Positions 10,164 to 23,759 are shown, counted from the first letter of the stretch. The stretch is 64,000 nt of DNA from Metopolophium dirhodum (GCF_019925205.1 NC_083560.1:34518270-34582269); one strand, 5' to 3'. The notes: generated from the letters alone by a model not told the origin. Made by a program: numbers and translations.

Positions 10164-12450
10164 ATGGATAACTTAACTGAAGAAAACATGGAAGAAACAA
10201 TACACAAGAACTGTTTTGTAGTAGGACAAAAACTAGAAGGTATTGATCCAAAGCATCCAGCACTATTCTGTATAATGACTGTATTAGAAGTTTATGGTAA
10301 TTGTTAATTAAATTAAATTTATTACCATGGTGCAAATAAGGAATTACATTGAAAGGGGTTAAGGTCCTACTATTTTAATGAAACAATATTATGTGATAAG
10401 TAAAAGCACCTGACTTAAGAGGATGTTACACATACCAAATTTTTCGCTCAGCAGCTCACATAGCTCCGTTAGCTTAAATATTAGACTGAATCGACCCATT
10501 ATGAAACTTGGTGGTAAGAACATTATCTGTGTAAGAATGAGGGTTTTTTTAACAAGTCACGCGTATATAATATATAGTACATTAAAAATGCTCATAACTC
10601 ACTTAAAAATATATACCAAGTATATGGTATAAGCAAGATTTGTTAAAAAATTTAAGTATCGTAAAAAACTCTCTCTCACACACAGATATTGTTCTTACCA
10701 TCAAATTTCATAATAGGTCGATTCACTCCAATATTTAAACTTAACGGAGTTAAATGTGATTTGCTGGTTCTAAATTTTCTATGTTATGCACTTGTAAGAG
10801 GGAGACAGCAAATATCTGTGTAATAGTGTCCTCTTAAGTTAAAATATTACTATAATCTCTTCCATTTTCAATCTTTGCATGGTGGACTACCTTTCACAAG
10901 TAGCCAAGTTGATTGATAAAGTTATTGCTATATTGAATAATTTTGAAAGACTTGTTGCCCTTCATTGAATTTTAGGGGTTGACACGACTTATAAATTTAT
11001 TTTATTTTATAAAAAACTTTTATAACTAAGATAGTATAGATTAAAACGTTGTTTGTTTGATGATAAACCTAACAAGTAACAGTTATGAACTTCAATAAAC
11101 TAAATTTAATAAGATTATACCCTTTTGTTTAAAATAAAATAAGGTATATTCAATTTATGGACCGTGAAAAATGTATATTTATTTGTTGGTCCTTGACATC
11201 AAAAAATTTATCGACCCCTGTATTGGTGTATTAGTGTTATATTCCCCATTATTTCAACTGGGTTATTGAAATGAATAGACAAATATCCGTAAATAAATGT
11301 ATAGGTACAGTATAAAACATAAATAAAAAAAATAAACTAATATTGTATACACAGAATTGGAGTGCTGTTGAAAACATAAAATACACTGATAAATTAGGGG
11401 CCCCTTCCCTAAGCTATTCCATATTTGCACCTATGCTTGTAACCCTATTATGGTAATAACTCTTAACTTGATTCTATTTTTAATTGTTTTTTATGTTTAT
11501 ATTTTATAAGGATATCGTATTAAATTACATTGTGATGGATATCCAGATGATTATGATTTTTGGGTATGTGCAGATTGCCCGGATTTGTTTTATCCAGGAT
11601 GGTGTGAATTGAATTCACGCATTCTACAACCACCGAAAGATTATGGAAAGAAATTTGATTGGATTGTATATCTTAGAGAGTGTCAAGCTTTACCAGCTCC
11701 AAAACACAATTTTGTCTCTACTAAAGACATTAATGTAAGTGAAAGTAAATTATTATTCTATACTGATATAGATTAATTATATTCAATCTTATGTGTCTTC
11801 AAATTGTGAAATTGTGAAATTGTAAAATGTAGTTAAAATATAAATTTTATCTATATGATACTAGTTATCTATAAAATCAAATTAATTGGACATCTTTTTC
11901 ATATTAATGTACTATTGGAAGTTTTATTAAAATATTAACAACTTTGGCTGCTATGTAGATAATAATATAACACTATTATGTAATCCCCATCATTATGTTA
12001 GCTTAAAATTATATATTTTTTTTCATAGAGTATTAAAAATGAACATAAATTTCATACCGGAGGAAAATTAGAAGCATTAGATAAAGTAACCCGTGTGCTT
12101 GCAAAACAGCTAATATGTGTTGCCACTGTTGTTGATATATTGGGTAATCGTGTTTGTATTCATCTTGATGGGTGGACTGATGATTTGGATTATTGGGTAC
12201 ATATTTCATCAACTAATATACATCCAGTAAGGTGGTGTGATAATAATGGTAAAACGTTGACTCCGCCTAAAGGTTATAAAGGTAATTCGATATTTTTTAA
12301 TTTATTATTTCATTAAGTTTATACTAAATATTATTATTTTCTTCAGATGGGAACGAAACAAAAACTTTTAATTGGACTGAATACTTAAAAGAGACAAATA
12401 GTGAACCTGTACCTGAAGATGCATTTGTCCGTGGACCATTTTTTTTGTAG
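10164..12450 (+). CDS. Two-MBT-repeat protein, L(3)mbt-like
   Basis: MBT repeats bind mono- and dimethylated lysines on histone tails and act in chromatin compaction in the nucleus. Exons 10164-10296, 11511-11734, 12029-12281 and 12347-12450 join in phase (714 bases, 237 residues) and all borders are GT-AG. Repeat 1 reads VGQKLEGIDPKHPALFC, then GYRIKLHCDGYPDDYDFWV, then PGWCE and LQPPKDY. Repeat 2 reads GGKLEALDK, HLDGWTDDLDYWVHISS, HPVRWC, TPPKGYK and FNWTEYLKETNSEPVPEDAF. The closest pattern is the last two repeats of L(3)mbt/L3MBTL. Full-length L3MBTL has three repeats plus a zinc finger and SAM domain; none of these is visible here, and the protein stops right after repeat 2. The start is uncertain: the frame is open back to the acceptor at 10142, so upstream coding exons may exist. 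Intron 1 contains a MITE. Confidence 0.88.
10419..10833. mobile_element. MITE family B copy 2, in intron 1 of the MBT gene
   Basis: TTAA at 10415-10418 and 10834-10837 flank ends gaggatgttacacat and the inverse gtaatagtgtcctc. The internal inverted arms (gaaacttggtggtaaga and tcttaccatcaaatttcata) match copy 1. Confidence 0.85.
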
Positions 12451-15150
12451 CATTCTAGACACTAAGTGATTATTCATTTTAATAATAATAAATTACCTAT
12501 ACATTTTTTACCATATTACACAATTTAGAGTTTTTTTATTTGCATATTTGTTGCATATTTTTACTAAATCCTTCCTCTATTCAATATTCATTAATTTAGT
12601 TTTATAAATTCTTTACTTATCAATAATTATCATTTTGTATAATAGAATATATATTATATAATATATATATATATATATTTTAATTGGGTGCCTACTGTAA
12701 ATGTATGTTAAAAATGTATTACAAAATGCTATATTATAATAAGTAATAACTAGGACTTGGATTTGAAGGCAATATAAACAATAAAAAAATCAATACAATG
12801 TGAAAAAGGCAATAAAAAGCATTTAATTTATTATTTAGGTATATAAAACAGCAATTAAGAAATTAACTAAGCAATGTAATTGATTTTTGTCAAATTTTGC
12901 AAGTTTATTAAAAAAAAATTTATCTACCATATATTTACACACATTTTTCTCTTAAAAACTTTGAGGGGTTGGAATTTCTACGTCCACTAAAGTTATTATT
13001 GGAGCGTATTTCATTCAATATTCTGATGTAGGTGTACTATAAATTATTATTAAAAGATATTTATAAAAAAATAATGAAAAATACCAATTTATTTTTTTAA
13101 TGATCTATTTGTTGAAATACATAAAAAAAATGTTGTGAAACACAAATAGGTACAAGGATAAGTACTAACCAATATGAGTTTTTTTGAATTTATAATTTGC
13201 TTTAATTTTTTTTTTTTTTTTTGGGTGGCAGTTGGAAGTTGTATAAGGGGGTTAGGTTAGGTTTATTAAGTCGCATTTAAGGGATAATGGCCAATTTTAT
13301 TTATGGCACACCCCATACCAAATTCCTGCGCACACTTATGCTGGTATAGGTAACTATGCTATCTGAATTTTCCTGCTATGCAGAAGTGTCGTAAGTACCA
13401 ATAAATTAATCTTTATCATATTTTGCTGTTCTATTGAATATTTATAGATTCAGAATACCTACCTATTACAAACAATTTTAAACATAAAATCCACCTTAAT
13501 AGATTTTGACAAAAAATGCAAAAGTAAAAATGTTTTAATTACATATTACCTAGTACCTATACACAAATAAAAGTTGCTTATATATTATTATTACTTGGAG
13601 TGATACAAGCCGTATATTATACTTCTGTTTAGAATTTTCTAAAAAAAAACGCCACAAGCCAATAAATGTACCTATAGGTACTTACATTTTACTTGTATAA
13701 GATACAGCATACATTATGTCCGTTTGAAATATGTCACACGAACATAACGAAAATGAAATAAATTTCCACTAAGACATTTTTAATAATTCGATATTGATGG
13801 TACAAACATTTAATTAAATCTAAAATACTAAAAATCCATATATACATAGATAGGTAGGTAATTTCATTTTTCATTTTTTGGTGTATCTACTTTGGTTGTT
13901 GTATAAAAAGTATGTTCAATTTTATTGAAATTTCTCAAAATTAATGTATATATAAATGTACTATCTATATAGTATTATACAGTATACTTAAAATAACATA
14001 TTTTAAATTTTGTTATGCTCTTCTGAAAAAAATATAAATATAAAATACATATTTAAGACGTAAAAATTAATCATATGATTAACCATATTATTTATCATGA
14101 ACATAAATTATTTTCAAAGCTTTTATTAAATACAAAATCATTTGTTTAATGAAATACAACACTTGATTATGAATAAAAATAATTTCATAATACACATATT
14201 TTACGTTTATACTTCATAAGACTTAGATTTTATATTTTTCATATTTTTTTTTACATGTAAATAATAAGAAGAATATTATATATAGTTTTTAAACTTTTGT
14301 GTGATCTAAAAACTTTTTGAAGACAAATTATTTCTTTTTTAGTTGTAAATTTATATTTAATGTTTTACAATTGAAATATATTTAATGTAAATAAACGTAG
14401 AGGTAATTTCTTTATTGTATTGTATATATGTCGTACGTCAAAAATGTTTAGTTTTCAGGAAGAGAAAATAAGACATTGAAAAATCATTCAAAATCGTTGA
14501 TAATAACGTCTTGGCTGATGATTAGTTAATTTAATATTTATGTACCTACTTTTATCTTAAATTTTATGTAGAAATTTAAAATATATTGGTTATTGAGGGA
14601 TAGTTGGATTTATATTTTATATAACTTACGCTAACAGGGCATGCATTAAAAACCATAACTAAACTTGACTTAAGATTTGAAGATCATTTTAAAATTATTT
14701 ATGACGAATTCTCAAATATTAACTAGACATACGTGTTTTATACCCAATATAATGTGACTTAAAATGTTTAGACCAAAACAAATTTCACTTATAGAGTTAT
14801 ATCACTGATAATTTAGTCTTGATTTACGTTATCTGTACCAAAAAAAAATTAAAAAATTAAAAATGTTTGATTTTAATCATACTTTTAGCCAAAAATGTAA
14901 ATTTTTGACTAGGGACATTTATATTGTATACCTAACATGTTCTTATTTTTAAGAAAAAACGTAGATTTCCACATATCCCATTTATTAGGTATTACAATAG
15001 GTACTTAAAATTAAATGTATAAATAAGTTTTCATATAACATTATAGTATAATATATAAATATACAATTAAACATAAAACATTTTTTCCATGATCCACATT
15101 AATAATGTAAAAATATTTTTAAAATACACAACTAGAAACTCGGGAATGAA
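12451..15150. other. Long AT-rich intergenic stretch
   Basis: No coding frame, element ends or RNA gene is recognisable. It holds a (ta)n run near 12.66 kb and poly-T near 13.2 kb followed by a short ggttaggttagg. It follows the stop of the MBT gene, so the first few hundred bases are its 3' UTR. Confidence 0.45.
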
Positions 15151-15226
15151 CAGTGGTGGATCTAGAACCAAAATGCTAGGCCATTGGGACCTGAGCCACT
15201 CTACACCTCTTAAATCCACCACTAGA
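15151..15226. mobile_element. Very short inverted-repeat element
   Basis: cagtggtggatctagaac and the inverse taaatccaccactag enclose about 40 bases. It resembles an extremely deleted hAT-type MITE; no clear 8-bp duplication. Confidence 0.4.
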
Positions 15227-15606
15227 CATGATGCCGATTGTTATATTTTTATGAATAATATCAATCAAATTAAATAGTTTTTAAATATTAAGATAAAACA
15301 TATTTTAATTGTAAATAAGAAAAATTTGGTTATACATATAACAATTGTTGTTATTAAAACAACTTATGACAGTAATTATTTTACTGGTGATAAAAAAAAT
15401 TACTTGTAGATTAAACTTATTTTAACAAACAATTGATTGCTTAAAAAATATTCAACGGGGTTATTGAGAATAAAATAAAAACCTTCATATTTGGCTAGAT
15501 GGTTTCTATCATATATCTTAGAGGAAATATAAAAAATATAATTTAAAATAGGAATGCACATAATATAGTAACCTATATTATTAAATTAAATAACAAAGTA
15601 TGATTT

Positions 15607-17141
15607 TTAAGAGAGCAATGATATTTTCTTTTTAATATCTTGTCTAACCTCCTCATTTGGTATTTTTACATATATACAGGTGTTTGTATTATTAGGCAGG
15701 TCTAAGGCTTGTACTACAGCTGAAGCATAGGTTAAATAGCCTATCTCCAACAAGAGATTGAAAAAATAATCTAATGAGTTCTCAGTAGGGGTTCCAGTTG
15801 CTGCAATAATTGGAGGAGTAACTTGATAAGTTTTTGGTTTTGTTCTATCGTATACCAGAGCCATATTAGGTTCATTAACTAATAACTGTTGCATTGAGTC
15901 TTTAATAGTTGGATTCGAAAAGTTACAAAAAATAGTTCCAAAGTCCCGCCAAAAGTTGTCAAGTCTTTTACATTTTAAAACATTTAAAATTGACCAAATG
16001 CAATATATCTCCTTCTTCGTTTTTGAAAGTTGATCAATTTTATTATATGAACCATAATAAGCCTTTACTTCATTTATTGTCACTGTCACAGCATTAAATT
16101 CCGGTTTTTCGAAAAGATATTCCAACTCGTTTATAGTTAATCCATAATAATCAGTGAACTCATGAAACTCAGAGAACGGTTGTATTTCTATACATGAAGG
16201 CACTATTCCACGGATAGCATAACTAGATTTTCCAGTCACAAATGCTCTAACAACAAATTCTTCGTTTGTTAAAAATAATAAACATTGGCTTATAAAAAAA
16301 GAAATACGTTTATAATCTTCTAACAAAGACTGTGTTATTGAAACATTTGTTAAAAAGTCGGGTTCGTCAATTAGAACAAAACATGGCTTATTATAATGCT
16401 TTGTTAAAAATTTACACAATGACCTTAAACCAATACAAATATCATTTATATTCTTAATCATTTTGTAACTTTCATCATCGCACCACAATTTACATATTTT
16501 TTTCTCTTGAATGTCCAATTTAGAACTTATTTGTAAATATTTATGTGATTGAAAAGCTTTATGAATTACTTCTTTACACACTTCAATAACACAGGTATAG
16601 GTTTTAATATGCTTTTTTATTTTAAAATGTGCATACAAAACTGGGTATTTCCCTAGATGCTTATTCATTATCTTAGTTTCTTTGCTAATATTTAAACCCT
16701 TAAATAAATTAAAATTACTGGTATCTGTGATTGGTTTCTCAGCATTTGCTTTTGTAATCGGTTTTCCGAGAGAGTCCACCTGAATTTCCAAGAAGTATTT
16801 AAGCATAGTTAGATTTGTTGATTTTCCATATTTACGGGGAGCTGTGATTACTGTTCTTTTGAATTCTTTATTTTGAAATAATTCTTTTATCATCAATGTT
16901 TTGTCGACAAACGCTGTTGTTTGAAGAATTTTGATAAAATCAGAAGAGGCAAAATCAAAAATTGTACCTTCTTGAGTTGAAATTATCTATAAACGTGGAA
17001 AATTGATCAATGGTTCGTTTGTAAGTTGTATTCAAATTTGAATTTTTATAAATTGTGTGATTTAAAACTTACCTCTAATTTGCTAATGATTCTTTTGTAT
17101 ATGACATTATAATTATTGCATTTACTTAATGTAGGCGTTCT
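15607..17141 (-). CDS. AAA-ATPase-like protein (PF09820-type), 5' end not found
   Basis: The family is a P-loop ATPase group common in bacteria, archaea and fungi, often fused there to a PD-(D/E)XK nuclease; its cellular role is unknown. Exons are 17141-17073 and 16986-15607, joined in phase across a gtaagt/atag intron; at least one more 5' exon with the start codon is needed. The sequence shows the family's entry motif AFVDKTLMIKEL, a Walker A APRKYGKSTNLTML, a Walker B CFVLIDEPD, and the C-terminal GYLTY...KIPNEEVRQDI block. That block is where the ATPase part normally ends; no nuclease domain follows, as the stop comes 15 residues later. The 1380-base exon is uninterrupted, so the gene looks intact. 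It is AT-rich like its surroundings, so any horizontal origin would be old. Confidence is high for the family and low for function. Confidence 0.85.
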
Positions 17142-18082
17142 CTGAAAACAAATAAATAAAAATTTTATATACCACTACTTTTCTAATAATATTATTTAAT
17201 TTTTTTTTTTTATTACTATATTGTTATTAAGTAAAAAGTAGGGCTTTTACTAGAAAACATTTTTACCATTACTATGTTACTATATGTGATTTATGTACCT
17301 ACTGTTAGTACAGATATTCAACTATACTAGATAGCCATCTTGACATTATTATTGTATAAAAGAATGAAATCGTCTGTCATTTATAAAGTGGCCTATCTTT
17401 AAAAACGAACATTATCAATTAATGTGATTAAATATCATACAAATTGAATAGTCATGTTCAGTTGTTCAGTATACTTACTTGAATTTAAAGTTTACTTTCG
17501 TTTAATCAAATCATTAATCCTTATCCCTTATTACTATTCCTTAATTCGGTATATGATTCTCCGTTTGTTTGTGTCAATTCTGATTATTATATAAAATGCC
17601 TGGTTCATGTATAATTTAAAATTGTTACAACAAACCAAAGCTTGCAGTGGCATACATTTTCTTATGTGATTATAATTTTCTATGGATTGGGGACATTTGC
17701 CCCCAAAATGCATACAACGTATGTAACTTGAAAATTGTAATAATTTTTTAATTAGGAAAATTTTAATTTATTAGGTTTTATATTAATTGGTAATTACACT
17801 TCAGTTCTTAAACACCTCATTGTGTATTTTTTTTTTTAAATAATACATTGTTTGTTTTCATTTTCATAGTGTTATTTTATAGGTATTGATTAGGTACATA
17901 CGCATGGTATAGCTATGTATAGTATAATATTATGTCTGCATGCTAATTAAATCAAATAAAAAAGAATAAGTTTACAATTTTTGAAGATTTTAGTGATGGG
18001 GTGTCATAATTCTACATATGCATGTCAAATGTCCTATTTAATTCAAAACTTTCAGATGTAAAATGTCTTGGTTTCATATTCA
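17142..18082. other. AT-rich stretch upstream of the ATPase-like gene
   Basis: Probably holds 5' UTR or first exon(s) of the minus-strand ATPase gene; a possible donor (ttcaa^gtaagt, minus strand) lies near 17476. No coding exon with an ATG could be supported. Confidence 0.35.
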
Positions 18083-19400
18083 AAAGGCTGGTCAATCACG
18101 AGTTAAAATGTTTAAGTTAAGTTAAAAAGTTAAGTTACTTAAGTTGCTAAGTTACTTAACGAGTTACTTTTATTTTCATAAGTAACTTCTAACTAAACGA
18201 GTTTCTTTTTTTAAAGTAATTCCTAACTTAACGAGTTAATTAATTTATTTTTTCTAATATAAATGTCATAGATTTAAAATTAAATTTTGATTTTTACAAC
18301 CTATTTATATACAAAAAAATTATAATAATTAGGTATCTGAATAACCAAATATTATTCTTTTATATTATTCTTTCGTTCTAAATATTGAAGACTGTCAAAG
18401 TGTTTCGCATTATTTCTGTATATTATGATATTTCAATAGGTATTAAAATAATAAAATGACGAATATAAGTACAACTATCTACCTATAAAATTTGTGAAGC
18501 AATTTATGAGGATTTAAAATTTTAATCAATGGTAATAAATAATAATATTTGAATATCTTATTCCTAGAAAATATGTTTATATATTATTATTAAATAGAAA
18601 CGTTATAGCTAGGACTATACGGCCATATGAGTAATTAAAATTTTGAGAAAATAAAAACATATTATTTAATTTCCTAGTATATACTATTATACTCTTACTT
18701 ATTTTTAATGAATAGTTTTTATTATATTTATATTCAAATAAAATATGGACAATGATAACTTGGCCCGCAGTGCAAATAACTCAAATTTCAAACCAGTGGT
18801 TCTTCATATTTATCATGTACTATAAATAAAAGAACAAACTATTTAACCACACAGCGGGTCGATTATAAGTTTATAAATTATTTGTATCTAGTATTTTATA
18901 TTTATGTACTTATATAATTTATTGAATTATAATAATACATTTAATAATAACCTACAATTTACAAATTTAGCGAGTATTAACTATTAACAAAGAAAAATTT
19001 AAAAAGTTTAACAATCATTTTGGAAAACTTGTATGTGAAAAAAAATTGTTTATTTCTTTTGTTAGATTTTATAATTGATTGAACTGATTGAAATATGTGA
19101 GTAGTACTTACTACTACTGTAGTCTGTAATTAATTCAATTACATACATTCTTTTAGAATAGTAAAACCTCCATTTTATCATATTATTTACTCAGCTTTAA
19201 TCAAAAGGTATGATAATTAATTTTACATGAAAAAAAAACTAACCTTTTTTAAACTAAGTTTAGTTAATTTTTTTGTCAACTTAACTCTTAACGAGTTAAA
19301 TAAATAAAAAAAGTAACTTTTTACTTTAAACTTAACTTAATTTTTTCTTTATTAACTTAACTTAACGAGTTAAAATAATTAGTTAACTTGCCCAGCCTTG
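18083..19400. mobile_element. hAT-type non-autonomous element (family C)
   Basis: The ends are aaaggctggtcaa and the inverse ttgcccagccttg. The flanks are catattca (18075-18082) and catattcc (19401-19408), an 8-bp target duplication with one change. Both subterminal regions are dense arrays of taactta/aagtta words (18100-18240, 19255-19385). The 1.3 kb body has no coding frame. Confidence 0.8.
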
Positions 19401-21459
19401 CATATTCCATTAATTAAATTTAATAATATTGTACACCTATTTCAATATATTTATCACAATAATTAAATATCACATTTATAATAAATTAATTTTTTATCAG
19501 TGACATTATAAGTCACTGATAATAATAATTAGTTATTATATGAAACATTTGTTGGCATATATTTTAATAATAATAAAACATGTACCCATAACATTAACAT
19601 AGATCTAAATAAGATAGATTTGTTCAAATAAATACAATGCATTGCAATCGAGCACAATGGATAAGGATATCTTAAATTGTAGTTATTGTAGTAATAATTT
19701 GTATCAACTATCAACACTATTCATTATTAACTTCAAGATGGAACTCTGTTGACTGATTGCAAATTTATTACAAGTATTTTAAATATTAAAAAGAAAGTAG
19801 TAGTAGTTAGGTATAACTTACTAATTACTATACTTAATTGGCAATTTTACAATGCATTGAAATTAAAATATATTATAATTCAATATTTATATTGATAAGG
19901 TTTACAAAGAATACCACTAGGCATATGGCGTACCATTTATATGGCAAGACAGCTATCTAGTATAGTTATAAATCTGTGGTAAGTACAGAATAAAGAAAAT
20001 AATTAATAAATCATTGAAATTGTTTGTGTTTTTAAACTTAAATTATTAATGGAAATATAATATAATATATATAAATAAAAATATTAGGACTATTACTATC
20101 ACAAAGAACACTAATTTTTTTCTGTTGATTATGTGATATTATACGTTTTATTGTTACAATATTTTGAAGAACTATATTATATTTTTTTTAAAGTAGAGTT
20201 TTTATCCTTTTTTTAACTTAGTATTTATAATTGAAATCTTATGAACATCAATATTTTGCCACTTTAATTCTTTATTCAAACATAATTTTGATAGTAAAAA
20301 TTATTTTAAAGAATATAATATTATATTAAATAGTATATTAATAATTAATATATTGTACTATATTCACATAAGAAGCGACCTGCCTATATTAATTATATCC
20401 TACTATTTTTTGCATAGTAACCTGATTTTTACTACATATGGTTGACTTGATGGAAGTGACAAATGTGTATTGCTTGAATGGCTTGACTGCTGTCAACAAA
20501 AACCACTCAAGTCACTACTTAAAGTGCATAAAGTATATTATAAGAAAATAAATATTTTCTAAAACAAAAATTGAAATATATACTTATAATGATCATTGAA
20601 AATTATGAAAATCACCACGGAAGTACATTATTATTTTTAAATATTACTTAATTGAGATTTGAGAAAATAATATTACATTTTATTTTCATATTCAAGTTTT
20701 AATGGTGTTAATATTTAAGTTAATTTTTTTGACATTTTTATACATACATAATTGTTAAAGGAGAGCAAACTTTACTTCAAATAACTTTTATAATTTATAA
20801 TATATTTAGTATTTATACAGTTATGATATAATTTTTAATTTTAAGTAAAATTTTTTCTATTTAGTTTCTTTTAGATACAATAAGTTTCAAGCATTTAAAC
20901 AATGAATTAATAAGATTAACAATTTATAACAGTGATATTAATTAGAATATTGAGCCTTTATGGTTACAAGAGTTGCAGTGGAAAGAATGTATGTTTTTGG
21001 AAGAAAGTAGTGGCATATCTTTTTCTACCAATAAATTATGCATATTTCATTGGTTCTTTGTGTCTGACTGGGACGAGTTTCTACTGCCGTGGTATTAATA
21101 CCTATATCTTATTGAGTTTATGAATTCTCCATTCAAATGTCACATCAAAGCTGAATTAGCCCTCAAAATCTTATATCCAAATTTTATCTACATAAATTGA
21201 TTATTTAAACTGTTTACCACTTTGTCGAAGAAATTCTAAATGAATTTTTTGATGAGAAAAAACTAATTTCTATCGCGATAAAAGTATTCCGGAAAGCATC
21301 ATCACAAATACAAGTACAGAGAACAATAACTGCCGATAATACCACTTACACCATACAACATGTTATTACGTTATGGGGTACTCGGATCTTTGAAATAAAT
21401 AGGATGATAATCAAAATTTAAAAAAAAAATTAATTTCATTTTTAGTGTATTTCAGTCTT
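19401..21459. other. AT-rich stretch with an unassigned open segment near 20.93-21.12 kb
   Basis: A plus-strand frame near 20943-21110 reads NIEPLWLQELQWKECMFLEE and ends ...SDWDEFLLPWY before a TAA. It is less AT-rich than its surroundings and may be a decayed exon, but no family is recognised. Nothing else is visible. Confidence 0.3.
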
Positions 21460-22212
21460 TTATGCTGCATATTTGCATACATAATATAATAGAGTATTTT
21501 CGTTGCATATAATCTGTGGTCTCGTCATTATAAAAGTACTAAACTGTGGCTCTCCAACTTGGACGTACATAAGAGGCCCAGTCTAAATACACTACTGTAT
21601 ATAATGTATAAGAAAAGTTATAGACAGCAAAACACTGAATAGATAAAATTTATGGGAAGTTCAAAAGGTATTAAATATTATTGAATCAAATATACACTTA
21701 CATGAGTATGTGTAAAGTGTATGAATTCTTGTACAAGTTCATCATTGATGGTGAAAAGTAAAAATATATTATTCCACAAGTTATTGATGCGTTTGGTAAG
21801 AATTGTAACAACTTTATGGACCACTGCACTGCTATTGTCTGTTTTCACTTTACTCTACATTAATAAAATAATTGTAAAAGGTATTAGTATAATTAATAAA
21901 GGTAGTTTTATAATAGGCTCAATCTTACATCAAGGTTTTGGAATAATCCCTCTAACTGTTCCAAATTAGATTTAAATTCTTTCATCATTTCCAATTTAGA
22001 TACTATTCCTTTTGCTATTTTGACATCTTGTTGTTCACGTCTATCTCTCATAATTCGTAAACATCTAAAAAACATTTACAATTTATATGTTAGACAATTT
22101 AGGTTTAAACATAGCACCTATAGTATACTGCAACTTACTGTAATGATAAAGACTGAGAAGCAACAATGGTCATTTTAAAAGACCTTTCAAATCCCTCAAA
22201 TTTGTGTCCCAT
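21460..22212 (-). CDS. Four-exon gene, 161-residue protein of unknown function
   Basis: Exons read leftwards: 22212-22139 (ATG GGA CAC), 22064-21929, 21854-21702 and 21582-21460 (TAA). Every donor is GTAAGT or GTAAGA, every acceptor is AG, and the lengths add to 486 bases in one frame. The protein starts MGHKFEGFERSFKMTIVAS. A charged helical segment (MRDRREQQDVKIAKGIVSKL and EMMKEFKSNLEQLEGLF) follows and could form a coiled coil. Next come VVHKVVTILTKRINNLWNNI and a C-terminal exon with GPLMYVQVGEP. No signal peptide or membrane segment is visible. I do not recognise the family. The last exon is the least certain: its acceptor is the second AG after the pyrimidine stretch, and using the first gives an immediate TAG. 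Confidence 0.55.
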
Positions 22213-23470
22213 AATTGTTGTTGATTATTCTATTTTATAAACAAATGGAACAAAATAACAAAAGTTTAAATACTTACAAAAAAAAACGTACACAAACCAC
22301 CATAATATTATAGTTGTATTATGTCCATTACGTTTTTGGTAATAAATAAATATAATATGTACTATATAATTATATAAACTATAATATAAACTATAAACCC
22401 AGGGAGTAGAGCCATATTGCCCATAGTTATGGTTATATTACACCAGCTAATTGAATAATAAGTACAATTTAAACTTTAAAGCACCAACTTGCTATAGGGT
22501 AGGTCGGTGAGGATATGTATAATAGTATAATGTGTGTGTGTACATATGTTTCAAGGCCCACCGCAAACTGCTCAACTTGTAATGTAACAACACAGTCTTG
22601 TAACGAAAATCTTACACCAATTACACATTTGACTGTCGTGCAACTGGCCTGAAATCGATTTATAATTGATCTGCAAGCCTGGGAGCACGAAAACAGTTCG
22701 AAACTGGTTTCTAATCAGTAAGTGGCGGTTACCTACTATGCTACATATGAAAATTAACCGAAGTAGGTACCAAATGTGAAACGGTTATATTATTTTGTGG
22801 CTATATGCATCAAGTCTAAGTTTTAAGATTATCATTGCAAAAAAGTCGAACAGCATGACGTGTGCATGTGTGCTAAGGTAGCTGAACGATTTGATACGGG
22901 AATAGTAATTACATATCAAGGTTACATACCTATTATTACTTCATGTTTCAAAATTTTTTGAAAACCCCTCACAATTTTCAATTTTTTTTGTCAAATGACT
23001 TTTTTTTATTCTGAAAACGATGGTATAAATTTTTATATCAGAAACTATTATTTTAGAGGTTAAAGCCTTCCAATGTTTGCGATCTTACGTTTATATGGTT
23101 GCGCGGAACGCTACTTTAGGTAGTCATTTCTTGGGTGAACAAAATTTAAAAAATGTTGCTTAAATCAGAATTTGGCGCCAAATTTAGTTTCGAAGTTATA
23201 GCTAATCAAAGTTTTCAGTTTATATTATTATAACCCAAAAATATTCTCCTTATGCAACATTCTTCATCGGCTGAACTATTTTGAAAAAAAGTGATGTCTG
23301 CGTTGCCCCTGGCTCGCTGCGCTTCGACGAAAAAACGAAAATATCTCTTTATTTATTGTGTAAATTTGAGATATAAATAAATAAAGTACAAAAGTTATTG
23401 TAAGACTAATGTATAAATAATATGACTTACTTGCGTTGAATTGGAAAGGAGAAACAGAGAAAAACGAAAC
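22213..23470. other. Intergenic stretch, no recognised feature
   Basis: Contains a short (gt)n run near 22.53 kb and moderately GC-rich DNA at 22.5-22.75 kb that might be promoter or 5' UTR of the minus-strand gene ending at 22212. No coding support. Confidence 0.35.
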
Positions 23471-23700
23471 CGCCGTCGGTGTCGGTGATATAGGCACCGC
23501 TACGATAGTAGGTATAGCCGTATAGGTACAGAACGAAAAGAAGCTATCTCTGCGTATAGAAAATAATACTGTCGTCCGTCGCCTGTGTCCTGTCTCCGGT
23601 GTCGGTGATATAGGCGCCGCTACGATAGTAGATAGGTACGAAAAGAAGTTATCACTGAGTATAGAAAATAATACTGTCGACTGTCGTCCGTCGTCCGTGC
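23471..23700. repeat. Tandem duplication of a 120-base GC-rich unit
   Basis: gtcggtgatataggcaccgc at 23481 recurs with one change at 23601, exactly 120 bases on, and both units continue through tatagaaaataatactgtcg. A minus-strand frame spans both copies, but its repeated low-complexity content does not look like a conserved protein. Confidence 0.75.
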
Positions 23701-23759
23701 CCTTTGCCAGTCGGAATTTCGAATAACAGTTGTATAATAATATTATGTAGGTACCTACC

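Noticed and set aside
13240..13265. Telomeric array at ggttaggttagg
   Set aside because: Only two to three units; too short to call.
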